DNA from: UBA2031 sp037189985
Lineage (GTDB): Bacteria > Pseudomonadota > Gammaproteobacteria > Pseudomonadales > Moraxellaceae
Assembly: GCA_037189985.1 (NCBI GenBank)
Contig: JBBCJX010000024.1
Span: 1-64,000, forward strand
Length of the DNA stretch: 64,000 nucleotides
Direction: 5' to 3'
The notes below the pieces were generated by a model. That model was not told where the DNA came from, ran no database searches, and saw only the letters and a list, made by a program, of their open reading frames with translations. Both the position numbers and the translations under genes were made by a program. This document shows positions 18,701 to 27,102 of this stretch, one piece after another. How positions within the stretch are numbered: position 1 is the stretch's first letter; each line of letters starts with the position of its first letter.

Positions 18701-20244
18701 TCCTGCCAGTCGGGCCTGTGCTGTCCGGCAAGCAGCCGCTCAGACACATAGCGTGCAGCACCTGCCAGAATATCGGCAGGCCGCCCCAGATTCAGGATGG
18801 AGAGACTTCCGCGAACGGTATCGATCAGCTCGGGAATGGATTCCAGATGCGAAGGATTCCACTGCGAAGCAATGTACTCGATGATGGAGTCCTTAGCCTT
18901 TTCAAGCGCACCACGTGATTCGCGCAAGACAGCTGCCTGAGCTTCTGACAACTGGTCCTGTGCCGAAAATTCTGACGCCGCATTGACACCAGCATGGCCG
19001 AGTGGTTTCTCGGCCACCATACCCATCAAGGTGGCTTCCACATAAAGCAGTGCACCAGCGATATCCAGAAGCACGCCATCCTGGGGAATGCTGCCCGCCG
19101 ACGTAATGCCATCAACCGTCTCAATCTGCTCCTGCAAGATACGCCGCGGCTGCCCCAGACCCAGTACGGCCACCGTATCCGCCACCTGCTTGAGGATGGG
19201 CACCATCGCCGTGAGATCGGAGAGATTCTTTTCCGTGTCGCTTTTACGCACAAAGATATCAAGCGCATCCTTGACGCGAGCAAGCTCTTCGCAAAGCGCG
19301 TCCACCACCGACTTCATGGCTTCGCGATCCGGGCCACTCATGCGTGCCCGCTCTTCGTTAACCAGAGCATCGCCCGGGAGAGCATCATCCAAACGATAAA
19401 GGTCTTTTACGCCACGCAGTCGTGGGGACTCGCTGCCACTTTTGGCAATGTAATAGAGAAGATTCTTGAGCAGTTCTACAGGAGCACGCTGATTGCCATC
19501 TTCGCCTGCCATGCGCAACTGGCGGTCTATCTGCCCCAGCAGCATCTTGACCGACGTGCCAGCTTCTATGCTTTTCTCGCCAAGCCCTTCAACAATTGCC
19601 GCGCCCACCAGCCAAAGCTCGCGCATGGGAGATGCGCCAGCAAGCTTCTCCAGGCGAGCAAAAACCTGCTCCATGCGATTCAGGTTTTCGGGAAAATTCT
19701 CATTGCGGATAAGGCCCAGCAATGCCAACTGATAGGCCTGACGTATGCGCTTTACAAGAGCAGGATCAGCCGCTGCCGGGCTGACCTGGATGGGAGCACG
19801 CTCACCCGCGGAAAGATCCGGCGTGAAAAGCGCTGTTTCCGACATCAGTGGCTCGCCACGTACGGCACGCAAATCATTCAGCAACGGCAACAGGACAACC
19901 GGCAGATCACGGCGCGAGGCCTTGACACGATCCAGATAGGGCGGCAATTGCAGAATCGCGCGCATGAGGACTTCCTGCCCTTCTGCCACGCGCGACACCT
20001 GTCCGTTGATGAGGGCCAGACAAAGCTTTTCCATTTCCTCGGCAAGCAAGGCGGCGCCGTAAAACTCCACCATCTGCAGAGTACCGAAGACCTGATGCAG
20101 ATAAGCCAGACAGAAGCGCATCTGCGCATCGTCTTCCGTATTTTCGACATACGCTTCCAGCGCCTGACGCGACTGCTTCAGCGTTTCCTCGATTTCACCC
20201 TTGACCCAGTCCAGGGCCAGAAAGCTGTGGTTGTCACCCATCAT
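12754..20244 (-). CDS. chpA: Hybrid chemotaxis histidine kinase ChpA (PilL)
   Basis: Giant CheA-type kinase of about 2496 residues that controls type IV pilus twitching and cAMP signalling. An N-terminal Hpt-like domain has lost the His motif (HQVFGTLQMVEF). Five canonical Hpt domains follow, with the HTLKG motif at about residues 830, 1025, 1347, 1576 and 1749, separated by long acidic/Ala-Glu-rich linkers. Then come the dimerisation and HATPase domains (N-box RNAVDHGLED near 2076, GRGVGMDVV), a CheW-like domain (about 2200-2350) and a C-terminal receiver (phospho-Asp in LLDIEMPRMDG near 2424). ATG 20244 is chosen because GAGG lies 7 bases before; a TTG at 20247 is possible. Confidence 0.95.
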   Translation of the reverse strand: MMGDNHSFLALDWVKGEIEETLKQSRQALEAYVENTEDDAQMRFCLAYLHQVFGTLQMVEFYGAALLAEEMEKLCLALINGQVSRVAEGQEVLMRAILQLPPYLDRVKASRRDLPVVLLPLLNDLRAVRGEPLMSETALFTPDLSAGERAPIQVSPAAADPALVKRIRQAYQLALLGLIRNENFPENLNRMEQVFARLEKLAGASPMRELWLVGAAIVEGLGEKSIEAGTSVKMLLGQIDRQLRMAGEDGNQRAPVELLKNLLYYIAKSGSESPRLRGVKDLYRLDDALPGDALVNEERARMSGPDREAMKSVVDALCEELARVKDALDIFVRKSDTEKNLSDLTAMVPILKQVADTVAVLGLGQPRRILQEQIETVDGITSAGSIPQDGVLLDIAGALLYVEATLMGMVAEKPLGHAGVNAASEFSAQDQLSEAQAAVLRESRGALEKAKDSIIEYIASQWNPSHLESIPELIDTVRGSLSILNLGRPADILAGAARYVSERLLAGQHRPDWQEMDTLADVITSVEYYLERIANDTHGSDSILDIAERGLGKLGFQVASAGFSPEVADAEPDNADEGSWNTDDAAAFEAEMASTLDEPEVEIPVETREDEVLISGTSDTLMRAVPPELLEPELSGAAGEAADAAISDEWLASEGLGFEEIPLESLEAGLSPEVLPDELVTISAGAEEFAIEDLESASGEDVTEVVPVTDDGSFFVDETSLGFDGASALAEPVPEELDAVEEAGLPLTMQEAVPEVEPAPVSVAAVPVKPVLPVLTAMPQDDHDFDEEIREIFVEEAEEVLQNIGEYFPKWAANFDDLEALLEFRRGFHTLKGSGRMVGAKVVGELAWAIENMLNKVRDKILVPDQVMVNIVSETLAIIPDIVEDFSQRQSPRYNTSPLMLAAETVSRGEPFSTLDVAHAAEQVHGLADSESGSVEDFDALAASLSPVNEQVDVTAADEVFVADDVTADIVEEVTVPEIDPALLEIFTSEAESHLDEIGRYLDAIDPERSSAGISDEVLRSLHTLKGSAGMAGIFPVAEIAAPMEHLFKDLRNQMGSARREHLQVLREGHYTINASIADLQKGGSGRVEGIAELIANIRQLDQDRLAKLEREQSEKLGDGSVPSLTAATQGLVASFMELGLDNVLDAPWELEGWLANTQANEKIEALQHELQRLQEAATAKDVTPLALLCERLAAVYGRMGALELAPEGELLNDLAAAHDEIINVFDTLAASQTVQPNEAVLTRLLDCLETPQATVVPAPNDEPSAAAFEPEAQQGLAELMTDADTAGWQEPAEIAGADPVDPELLEIFLEEADEVLDAAQGELESWRHDNDNIPALAALQRHLHTLKGGARLAEIRPLGDLAHELEFLYEGLVDGRYQATTDLVRLLQSCHDKLSDMVAELRASGECPSGMALVNAINGYRRDPGAAIADEAVDAIALSDATEAGIAAQPVETVTLEPEWDAQEAAVAQEVVTDSGAAPDNDAVFAEFFPESVVEEPLPATVEPVQVVVEQAQAPLAPPPVSVTPQEQGFDPELLEIFMEEAGEIIDATSEQLATWQSDPANTLPVQQLQRGLHTLKGGARMAEISALGDLSHHMENLYEAVCDGLMTPTPVLFSLLHRCHDRLAEAVETLSQHGACPATADLIEQIKSYIADPEHFQDTPTVVTLTPVDVPAADASEEFVEPAVSPPAPKTIEAAPVPENVDSDILEIFLEESDELAEGIEASLGEWLENREASAPLEALMRHLHTLKGGARLAGLKELGDLAHDWENDLVAIQNGNAQADDAFFNGLGARQEAVLAGIRSVRQRVQGEPVAITEVLAEPAADEVPAAEPERNDVATVIPFPVPASEPAVAVSVSAAPRATPPSMLGGFKKDSAARGPQEMIRVPSDLLEKLVNLAGETSITRSRVEMGVHGFAQTVEEMGSTIQRLADQLRRMDSEMETQIVARHNEETGGKYEDFDPLEMDQYSSLNQLSKALAESASDLLDLKSTLIDKARDTETLLLQQSRINTELQEGLMRSRMVPFSRLVPRLKRIVRQIGQEVGKPADLDVINPEGEMDRTLLERIVAPLEHMLRNAVDHGLEDPAGRAAAGKPAQGSVSLTLAREGGEVVLTLADDGRGINVPAVRKKALERGLIKEGQDISDQEVIQFIFHAGFSTASAVTQISGRGVGMDVVQSEIKQMGGVVSIHSVIGKGTTFTIRLPFTVAVNRALMVRVGEDSYAIPLSQIEGIVRASPYELETYYAPDAPLFEYAGIAYRLNYLGEFVHGVKSPNLFGHTMPLPVLLIRGGEQHIAIQVDQLIGSREIVVKSVGAQLASVAGISGATILGDGAVVIILDVIAMLRAATLTQPRVAVSLESMGALAAPDSTEARRTRTVMVVDDSVTVRKVTSRLLERHGYDVLLAKDGMDAIAKLEDTHPDIMLLDIEMPRMDGFEVASLVRHNPNLEDLPIIMITSRTGEKHRERAFQIGVNAYMGKPFQEDQLLETIAELLAASTVK

Positions 20245-20335
20245 CAATGCCCTCAGGGGCTCAAACGTTATTCTGGCAGGACGGCATGCCGCCCCTTGTC
20301 ATAAATGCATCATGCCGCTGGCATGCGGCTGCCCA

Positions 20336-21220
20336 TCAGGACTTGCGACGAAACGCCAGCGTGTCCGGATAATCCACTCGAATCAGTTGCGGATGCGCCC
20401 AGTCAACCGCTTCACCCACGCCAAGCACCATGATGCCGCCCGGCGCAAGTCGTATCGCAAGATTGGCCAGGATGTCCCGTTTGCGGAAACGGCGGAAATA
20501 GATCAGGACATTCTGGCAAAAAATCACGTCCATGCCGCCCAGTGGAGCGCGATCCAGCTCCATGATGTTGATCTGCACGAAGGCGACCCGCTTTTTCAAC
20601 TCATCCGTAACTTGCAACTCCCTTTTTCCGGGAATTGGCTGGAAATATTTGTCTTTCCAGGCTGTCGGAACATTGTGCAGGCGGCGCTCTATGTAATTAC
20701 CGTTGCGTGCACGCGAGAGGGTAGGCAGGCTGATATCCGATGCCGTCACACCGAAATAAACCTTGTCGCGCTTCAGCTCCCTGAGCTGGGCATCTGTCTG
20801 CATGGCCAGTGAATAAGGCTCTTCGCCCGTGGAACACCCAACGCTCCAGAAGTTGAGAGATTTACGCGCCGGGTTCTGCAGCAAAAGCTCTGCGACGTGC
20901 GCACGCACCAGCGCAAAGGAACTGGGATGACGAAAAAAAGAGGTTTCCTGTACGGTCAGCCGGTCAACCAGCACCGCCCACTCGCGCTCTGCAACAGGGC
21001 CGGCCATGAGTTGCTCGTAATAGGCTTCGTAGTCACTGATGCCAATCTCGCGCATGCGGATGCCGAGATTGGTCTCAAGGAAGGAGCGCCGGGCTATGCC
21101 TATGGTCATCCCTGTCCGGGCTTCGATAAGCGTCTGCCACAACTCGAACTGTTCATCCGAGATCGGTGCAAGCGACTTGATGCCCCAGCGATCGGTGGCC
21201 ACATCGGTCGTCCTGTACAT
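20336..21220 (-). CDS. pilK: CheR-type methyltransferase PilK
   Basis: 294-residue SAM-dependent protein-glutamate methyltransferase expected to methylate PilJ. The N-terminal CheR helical domain (residues 15-100) is followed by the SAM-binding domain with FWSVGCSTGEEPYSLA, the acidic VTASDIS, and FCQNVLIYF. It lies between pilJ and chpA in the standard Pil-Chp order; a 91-base gap separates it from chpA. Confidence 0.93.
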   Translation of the reverse strand: MYRTTDVATDRWGIKSLAPISDEQFELWQTLIEARTGMTIGIARRSFLETNLGIRMREIGISDYEAYYEQLMAGPVAEREWAVLVDRLTVQETSFFRHPSSFALVRAHVAELLLQNPARKSLNFWSVGCSTGEEPYSLAMQTDAQLRELKRDKVYFGVTASDISLPTLSRARNGNYIERRLHNVPTAWKDKYFQPIPGKRELQVTDELKKRVAFVQINIMELDRAPLGGMDVIFCQNVLIYFRRFRKRDILANLAIRLAPGGIMVLGVGEAVDWAHPQLIRVDYPDTLAFRRKS

Positions 21221-21245
21221 GGGCGCCCCTCAAGGCCTCGTGGCC

Positions 21246-23381
21246 TCAGGCGTGCTCTGGCAGCTTGAAACCAGCCACCGACTGACGCAGCTCGTTCGCC
21301 ATTTCGGCAAGATTACCAATCGAACGCGCCGTGGCGATGGTGCCTGCGGTGGTCTGGGAGGTGATTTCCTGAATCACGTTCATGGTGTTGGAAATGTGGC
21401 CGGCAGAGGCTGCCTGCTGACGGGCAGCATTCGAAATGTTCTGAATGAGGTCAGCGAGGTTTCTCGACACGGTTTCAATTTCTTCCAGTGCCACACCGGC
21501 GTCTTGTGCCAGACGGGCACCGCGAACCACTTCGGCAGTCGTTTGCTCCATGGAGATAACGGCTTCGTTGGTGTCGGTTTGAATCGTCTTCACCAACTGT
21601 TCGATCTGCTTGGTAGCAGCAGCGGAGCGCTCTGCAAGGCGCTGCACTTCGTCGGCCACCACGGCGAAACCGCGACCGGCTTCACCGGCCATGGAGGCCT
21701 GGATGGCGGCGTTAAGAGCGAGGATGTTGGTCTGGTCGGCGATGTCGTTAATCAGGGACACGATGTCACCGATTTCCTGTGACGATTCACCGAGACGCTT
21801 GATTCGCTTCGAGGTTTCCTGGATCTGCTCACGAATCGTGTCCATGCCAGAGATGGTGTTCTGCACCACTTCCGCGCCTTTGTGCGCGATGGCCACGGAG
21901 CGTTCGGCCACTGCGGCGGATTCGGCGGCGTTGGCAGACACCTGGTCAATGGAGACGGCCATTTCGTTCACAGCGGCGGAGGCGCCGGCGATTTCCTGGG
22001 CCTGGTGCTCGGAAGCTTCGGCCAGATGCATGGCGGTGGACTGCGTTTCCTGAGCAGCAGCAGACACCTGCACCGCGGTCTGGTTGATCGTAGTTACCAG
22101 GCCGCGCAACTGGTCAATGGAGTAGTTGATGGAGTCGGCGATGGCACCCGTGAAGTCTTCAGTCACTGTTGCCTGCACGGTGAGATCACCGTCTGCGAGG
22201 TCGCCGAGTTCGTCAAGCAGACGCAGAATGGCGTCCTGGTTACGACGGTTTTCCGATTCGATGTGTTCGGCGCGCTCCATCTCGGCATAGCGACCAGCTT
22301 CTGCCGTTACACGATCCTGGTCAGCGCGGATGGAGATCAACTTGATACCACAGAGGATACCCACCAGCAGTGCCAGAATACCAACCACGGTATAAAGCGA
22401 TGAGTCGGCACTTTCTGCCACGAACAAAGAGAGGTCTGTTGTCGTTTTCAGCAAATTCTGGGAGTTGCGGAAAATGGAGTCGGCGGCCTCACGCACCTGG
22501 AACAGCTCGGGAGAGGTTTCCAGAATGGCATTGGCAGACTGGCGAACAGAACGCTCGAAACTGTCCGCGATGGCGGCCAGGGCATCCTGTGCCTCAGGAT
22601 CTGTCACCTGCTGCACACCAAGCGCCTTGTCTCCATCCAGCATGCCCTGGAGTACACGCTCGAACTGGGAGGCATCACGACCGAATGCTTCGGCCGATGT
22701 CACGGCATCAGCACCACCCTGCAACACCTTGTTGACGGAACGCAGGATACGCTCGGCTAGTACGGACTGCTGTTTTGCCACCGCAATCTGGGAAGGCGTC
22801 GCCTTGGTACGCAGCATGCCTTCAACAACGATGTCGTATTCGGCCTGCAGGTCTGGCACGGTTTCTGTCAGTGTCTGGGCCAGTTCGTTCAGCTCTGTCA
22901 CGGAAGTCTGACCGTCAAGCACACTCTTGGCATTGTCAGAAACCGGCTTCCAGATTTTCTCCACGGCAACGACCTGCTCTGCATCGTCACCCAGATAGTC
23001 TTTCAGAACATTCCATCCGCTGGAGAAGCCATCATGGGACTTCTTGAGCTGAACAAAGGCTTCTTCGTTACCACCGGCAGCTTCACTGGCGTTCTTGGCA
23101 ATATCCTGGGAAAGAACCCGAAGCTCGGAGGCATGGTTGATCATGGTCGTGGCGTTGTAGCTCTTCACGCCCACCACAAGGAAGCTGCCCACCACAACGA
23201 GAAGGGCAACCGCCAGGCCTATGGCCCAGGGACGGGTATCTGCCTCCGCATTGCCCTCATTACGGAAGAGGGAGGCCCAAGCCTCACGCCGGAACAAGGC
23301 GCGGAAGCTCTCCTTGGAGAAAACTCGCTTCCATTCAATGTTTGCGACCTTGTCGCGCGCTGCCTGCAGATTAGGATTCAT
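21246..23381 (-). CDS. pilJ: Methyl-accepting chemotaxis protein PilJ
   Basis: Inner-membrane receptor for twitching and surface sensing, about 711 residues. A first membrane helix (near residue 60), a periplasmic helical sensor with a PilJ-type module (HASELRVLSQDIAKNASEA), a second membrane helix, a HAMP-like region and the conserved signalling tip (ADQTNILALNAAIQASMAGEAGRGFAVVADEVQ) are visible. The cytoplasmic half is nearly word for word that of P. aeruginosa PilJ. ATG 23381 is chosen because the residues before it (MDECAKHKYNW...) have no ribosome site; 23435 is the alternative. The N-terminal cytoplasmic stretch before the first helix is longer than in P. aeruginosa. Confidence 0.93.
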   Translation of the reverse strand: MNPNLQAARDKVANIEWKRVFSKESFRALFRREAWASLFRNEGNAEADTRPWAIGLAVALLVVVGSFLVVGVKSYNATTMINHASELRVLSQDIAKNASEAAGGNEEAFVQLKKSHDGFSSGWNVLKDYLGDDAEQVVAVEKIWKPVSDNAKSVLDGQTSVTELNELAQTLTETVPDLQAEYDIVVEGMLRTKATPSQIAVAKQQSVLAERILRSVNKVLQGGADAVTSAEAFGRDASQFERVLQGMLDGDKALGVQQVTDPEAQDALAAIADSFERSVRQSANAILETSPELFQVREAADSIFRNSQNLLKTTTDLSLFVAESADSSLYTVVGILALLVGILCGIKLISIRADQDRVTAEAGRYAEMERAEHIESENRRNQDAILRLLDELGDLADGDLTVQATVTEDFTGAIADSINYSIDQLRGLVTTINQTAVQVSAAAQETQSTAMHLAEASEHQAQEIAGASAAVNEMAVSIDQVSANAAESAAVAERSVAIAHKGAEVVQNTISGMDTIREQIQETSKRIKRLGESSQEIGDIVSLINDIADQTNILALNAAIQASMAGEAGRGFAVVADEVQRLAERSAAATKQIEQLVKTIQTDTNEAVISMEQTTAEVVRGARLAQDAGVALEEIETVSRNLADLIQNISNAARQQAASAGHISNTMNVIQEITSQTTAGTIATARSIGNLAEMANELRQSVAGFKLPEHA

Positions 23382-23462
23382 ACCACCAGCCCCCGACGGC
23401 CCCCAGTTGTATTTATGTTTGGCGCACTCATCCAAAGGAAGGATGCGCTGCAGTTGCCAGAC

Positions 23463-23999
23463 TCAGGAATTAGCAGCCTGCAAAAATTGCGGATCTTCCA
23501 CCAGCCGGCTCATACTGAAAATCGCCCAGTTTTTCTCTTCTCGCCGGAAAGCGCCCTGCACGAAAGGCTTCAGCTCCGAAGGCACTTGCGGCACCTCCAG
23601 CGAATAATCCTGTACCGGAAAATGTTGCATGCCCAGTACGTCATCCACCACCAGCCCGCTGAAGATGTCACCCTGATCGATCACGATCAGGCGACGGCGA
23701 TGCTCCTGCAGACTGGAGGCGCGGTTGAAATAGCCCAGCAAATCCATGATGGGGAGCAAGCGGCCACGCACATTCGCAATTCCCTTCATCCATGGCTTGA
23801 CGCCCGGAACATGGGTATAGCGCGGAACGGCAAGTACTTCGGAAACCTCGCCCATGGCAGCCAGATAATGCTGGCCATCCAGGGTAAAACCGATACCGCT
23901 CCAGTATTCGACGGCCTGGCCGTCCACGAGCAGGCCCACCGTGCGCTGCCTTGAACGCTCGGCAATTTCGAGAAGCTTGATGAAGCCCTTGGCCGCCAT
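23463..23999 (-). CDS. pilI: CheW-like adaptor PilI
   Basis: 178-residue coupling protein that links PilJ to ChpA. It is a single CheW domain: a WSGIGFTLDGQHYLAAMGEVSEVL strand pair and VRGRLLPIMDLLGYF, the usual glycine-rich adaptor turns. It is placed between pilH and pilJ as in all Pil-Chp clusters. Confidence 0.93.
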   Translation of the reverse strand: MAAKGFIKLLEIAERSRQRTVGLLVDGQAVEYWSGIGFTLDGQHYLAAMGEVSEVLAVPRYTHVPGVKPWMKGIANVRGRLLPIMDLLGYFNRASSLQEHRRRLIVIDQGDIFSGLVVDDVLGMQHFPVQDYSLEVPQVPSELKPFVQGAFRREEKNWAIFSMSRLVEDPQFLQAANS

Positions 24000-24027
24000 G
24001 ATGCCCGCTGAATTGGTTTACTGTTGA

Positions 24028-24396
24028 TTACTTGCCCGGAATCAGGCTGGCAATGGTCTGCAGGAGCAGCGTTTCATCCACGGGCTTGGTGAGATAGTCA
24101 CGTGCACCCTGGCGCTTGCCCCACACCCGGTCCGTTTCCTGGTCCTTAGTGGTCACGATGACGATGGGAATATGCGCCGTATCGTCTCCCTTGGTCAGCT
24201 GACGGGTAGCCTGGAAGCCATTGAGGCCGGGCATGACCACATCCATCAGTACAAGGTCCGGCTGCTCAGCACGTGCCACGGCAACGCCATCGGCCCCGTT
24301 CGTCGCCTCCAGCACCTGGTGTCCATGCTTTTCAAGGATTTCACGGAACCGGTAGGTTTCCGTGGGTGAGTCATCAACTATCAGGATACGTGCCAT
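24028..24396 (-). CDS. pilH: Single-domain response regulator PilH
   Basis: 122-residue CheY-like receiver. The phospho-acceptor is D52 (LVLMDVVMPG), with the acidic pair in IVDDS at residues 8-9, Thr in VTTKD and Lys in YLTKP. In Pseudomonas PilH counteracts PilG, acting as phosphate sink or as control of pilus retraction. It lies 23 bases after pilG. Confidence 0.95.
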   Translation of the reverse strand: MARILIVDDSPTETYRFREILEKHGHQVLEATNGADGVAVARAEQPDLVLMDVVMPGLNGFQATRQLTKGDDTAHIPIVIVTTKDQETDRVWGKRQGARDYLTKPVDETLLLQTIASLIPGK

Positions 24397-24419
24397 GATT
24401 CCCCCGCAAATGCTCGCTC

Positions 24420-24812
24420 TCAGGCCTTGATCTGGACATGCTGACGTATGGCGCCCAGCAACTCTTCCTTGCTGAACGGCTTGGTCAGGTATTCGTCCGA
24501 ACCCACGATACGGCCCTTGGCCTTGTCGAACAGGCCATCCTTGGAGGACAGCATGATCACTGGCGTGGACTTGAAAGCCGAGTTGTTCTTGATCAGGGCA
24601 CAGGTCTGATAACCGTCCAGCCGCGGCATCATGATGTCGACAAAGATGATGCTGGGGTTGGTGTCGGCAATCTTGGCCAAGGCATCGAAGCCATCAGTCG
24701 CGGTAATCACCGTGCAACCGGCCTTCTGCAACAACGTTTCTGCGGTACGGCGGATGGTCTTGGAATCGTCGATTACCATGACCTTCAGGCCGTCAAAATT
24801 CTCTTCTGACAT
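24420..24812 (-). CDS. pilG: Single-domain response regulator PilG
   Basis: 130-residue CheY-like receiver that, phosphorylated by ChpA, promotes pilus extension and cAMP synthesis in Pseudomonas. D59 in IIFVDIMMPRLDG is the phospho-site, with IDDS at 14-17, SSKD and YLTKP also present. ATG 24812 is chosen because GAAGAAGG lies 8 bases upstream; a TTG at 24830 would start inside that ribosome site. First gene of the pilGHIJK-chpABC unit. Confidence 0.95.
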   Translation of the reverse strand: MSEENFDGLKVMVIDDSKTIRRTAETLLQKAGCTVITATDGFDALAKIADTNPSIIFVDIMMPRLDGYQTCALIKNNSAFKSTPVIMLSSKDGLFDKAKGRIVGSDEYLTKPFSKEELLGAIRQHVQIKA

Positions 24813-25102
24813 GGGGGCAGCCTTCTTCAACGGATGAGGCTTTTTTATGAGCCTGCTTCGGGCAAGAAAAAACCGGAACAGCGCCGCCGGTCAGCCAAAA
24901 TGGGCCGAAACGACGGATTCGCCCCGTTTTAACACAGATTTACAGGGCCTGCTATACGGCCCCAGGGGAAAACCACCCAGCGTGAATCAAGTCACGACAA
25001 GGGGTTAGGTCATCATCCTGATGCAATACTCAAGCTTGTACCCGGCAAATAGCCCAGAAACGCAAACGCCCCGGAGCCGGGGCGCTAGAAAGAGCCGACA
25101 GA
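24813..25102. other. Intergenic region carrying the pilG leader and cysA terminator
   Basis: This 290-base gap must contain the promoter of the whole Pil-Chp unit, but no convincing -35/-10 pair was found. Its far end carries the terminator of the cysTWA unit. No small gene or RNA was recognised. Confidence 0.5.
25067..25084 (-). terminator. Intrinsic terminator of the sbp-cysTWA unit
   Basis: Stem CGCCCCGG / CCGGGGCG (7-8 bp, tight loop) lies 19 bases past the cysA stop, followed on the minus strand by TTTGCGTTT. The U-tract is interrupted, but position and stem strength support termination. Confidence 0.65.
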
Positions 25103-26170
25103 CTAGCTGGCCACGGGGGTTTCCGGCTTGAGGAAGACCTTGAGATGGCGGGGCCTGAACCAGATGCGGTCCCCTGCCACAAACTGGCCTGCCTGATAAC
25201 GTTCGCGCGTCAGCTCCACCTCGACACGCTCGCCACCATGGTTGATCTCGAGACGAACCAGAGGGCCGATTGCCCTAACCTCGACCACCTCGCCCGCCAG
25301 TGAGCCCGGCTCAGCCTCACGGGAAATGTCAATGTCATGCGGGCGCACATAGGCGACGGCAGGTGCATCGGCACCTTCAAGCTCCGGCGTCGCAAAGCGG
25401 GACCCGCCTACATCTGCCCAGCCTTCGCTGACACGGCTATGGAAGAGATTCACATTACCCAGGAATTCATACACGAAAGGCGTCGCCGGACTCTGGTAAA
25501 CCTCGTCCGGCGTGCCCACCTGCTCGATGTGACCTTTGCTGAAGACGACAACCCGGTCCGCCACCTCCAGAGCCTCTTCCTGGTCATGTGTCACGAACAC
25601 GGACGTGATGTGGATTTCATCATGCAACTGACGCAGCCAGCGGCGCAGATCTTTGCGAACCTTGGCATCCAGCGCACCGAAAGGCTCGTCCAGCAGCAGC
25701 AGGCGAGGCTCCACTGCCAAGGCACGTGCCAGGGCAATACGCTGGCGCTGGCCACCGGAGAGCTGTCCGGGGTAGCGGTTAGCCAGCCAGCCCAGCTGCA
25801 CAAGGTCCAGCAAGGCATTGACCTTCTCCCGGATTTTCGCCTCCGAAGGGCGGCTGGCACGAGGACGCACACGCAGACCGAAGGCTACGTTCTCGAAAAC
25901 GGTCATGTGACGGAAAAGCGCATAGTGCTGGAACACAAAGCCCACCTGACGCTCACGCACATGCTTGCCGGTAGCATCATCACCATGAATCACGATCTGG
26001 CCGGAATCCGGGGTTTCAAGACCGGCAATGATACGCAGCAGCGTGGTCTTGCCACAGCCGGAAGGGCCCAGCAGGGCAACCAGCTCACCATTGCCAATGT
26101 CCAGATTGATGTTGTTCAGCGCCGTGAAGGAACCAAAGTGCTTGTTGATGCCACGAATCTCGATACTCAT
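25103..26170 (-). CDS. cysA: Sulfate/thiosulfate ABC transporter ATPase CysA
   Basis: 355-residue cytoplasmic ATPase energising sulfate uptake. The Walker A (GPSGCGKTT), Q-loop (FVFQHYALF), signature (LSGGQRQR), Walker B (LLLLDEPFGALD) and H-switch (VTHDQ) are intact. The C-terminal 110 residues form a TOBE-like regulatory part (VAYVRPHDI). It is the only cysA in the window and could serve both the cysP and sbp sets. Last gene of its unit. Confidence 0.96.
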   Translation of the reverse strand: MSIEIRGINKHFGSFTALNNINLDIGNGELVALLGPSGCGKTTLLRIIAGLETPDSGQIVIHGDDATGKHVRERQVGFVFQHYALFRHMTVFENVAFGLRVRPRASRPSEAKIREKVNALLDLVQLGWLANRYPGQLSGGQRQRIALARALAVEPRLLLLDEPFGALDAKVRKDLRRWLRQLHDEIHITSVFVTHDQEEALEVADRVVVFSKGHIEQVGTPDEVYQSPATPFVYEFLGNVNLFHSRVSEGWADVGGSRFATPELEGADAPAVAYVRPHDIDISREAEPGSLAGEVVEVRAIGPLVRLEINHGGERVEVELTRERYQAGQFVAGDRIWFRPRHLKVFLKPETPVAS

Positions 26171-26184
26171 GAAAATATTCCCCT

Positions 26185-27093
26185 TCAGGAAGCCGTGAGC
26201 GGCGCTGGTTTGTCATCATCGTCACGCTGCGACTGCAAGATATCGCAAGCGACACGCCATTCCACATAGGATTTTGCTGCCAGCGTGACCAGCGCCAGCA
26301 AAGCCAACAGCGAGGCGACCGCAAAAGCCCCGACGAAGTTGTATTCGTTGTAGAGAATCTCGACATGCAAGGGCATGGTATTGGTGAATCCGCGGATATG
26401 CCCCGAAACAACCGACACCGCCCCGAACTCCCCCATCGCCCGCGCATTACAGAGAATCACGCCATAAAGCAGGCCCCATTTTATATTCGGCAGTGTCACC
26501 TTCCAGAATGTCTTGAAACCCGATGCACCAAGAGTGATTGCCGCTTCTTCCTCTTCCGTCCCCTGAGACTGCATAAGCGGGATAAGCTCACGTGCAATAT
26601 AGGGAAAGGTCACGAATATCGTGGCCAGCACGATACCCGGAACGGCAAACAGAATCTTGATATTGTGCTCCGACAACCAAGGGCCGAACCAGCTCTGGGC
26701 ACCAAAAAGCAGTACAAAAACCAGCCCTGATACCACGGGTGAGACTGCAATCGGCAAATCTATGAGGGTGATGAGAAACTGCTTCCCGCGGAAATCATAT
26801 TTGGTGATTGCCCAGGAAGCCGCCACTCCGAACACCAGATTTGCAGGCACAGCGATGGCAGCCGCCAGCAGCGTGAGTTTTATGGCCGCATAAGCGTCAG
26901 GCTCACTGAAGGCTGCCAGATAGACACTCCAGCCCTTGCGCAATGCCTCCGAAAACACTGCCAGCAGCGGCACAATCAGGAAAATGGCAAGAAAAATCAG
27001 CGCCACAAAGATAAGAACCGCGCGCACCCAGAAATTTTCGTTGACCGCTCCACTACGGCGACCACCGGAAGCACTATGACTCAGAATCGACAT
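26185..27093 (-). CDS. cysW: Sulfate ABC transporter permease CysW (set 2)
   Basis: 302-residue inner-membrane permease with six membrane segments and the EAA loop (EEEEAAITLGASGFKTFWKVTLP). It is close in sequence to the set 1 CysW, for example in RAVGEFGAVSVVSG versus RAMGEFGAVSVVSG. It lies between cysT and cysA with gaps of 9 and 14 bases. Confidence 0.95.
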   Translation of the reverse strand: MSILSHSASGGRRSGAVNENFWVRAVLIFVALIFLAIFLIVPLLAVFSEALRKGWSVYLAAFSEPDAYAAIKLTLLAAAIAVPANLVFGVAASWAITKYDFRGKQFLITLIDLPIAVSPVVSGLVFVLLFGAQSWFGPWLSEHNIKILFAVPGIVLATIFVTFPYIARELIPLMQSQGTEEEEAAITLGASGFKTFWKVTLPNIKWGLLYGVILCNARAMGEFGAVSVVSGHIRGFTNTMPLHVEILYNEYNFVGAFAVASLLALLALVTLAAKSYVEWRVACDILQSQRDDDDKPAPLTAS

Positions 27094-27102
27094 GATGCCT
27101 CC

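Noticed and set aside
24813..25102. Search for a pilG promoter or small RNA
   Set aside because: Several AT stretches (TTAAAAC, TAAAAAA) were tried, but none gave a -35 at acceptable spacing; left unassigned.
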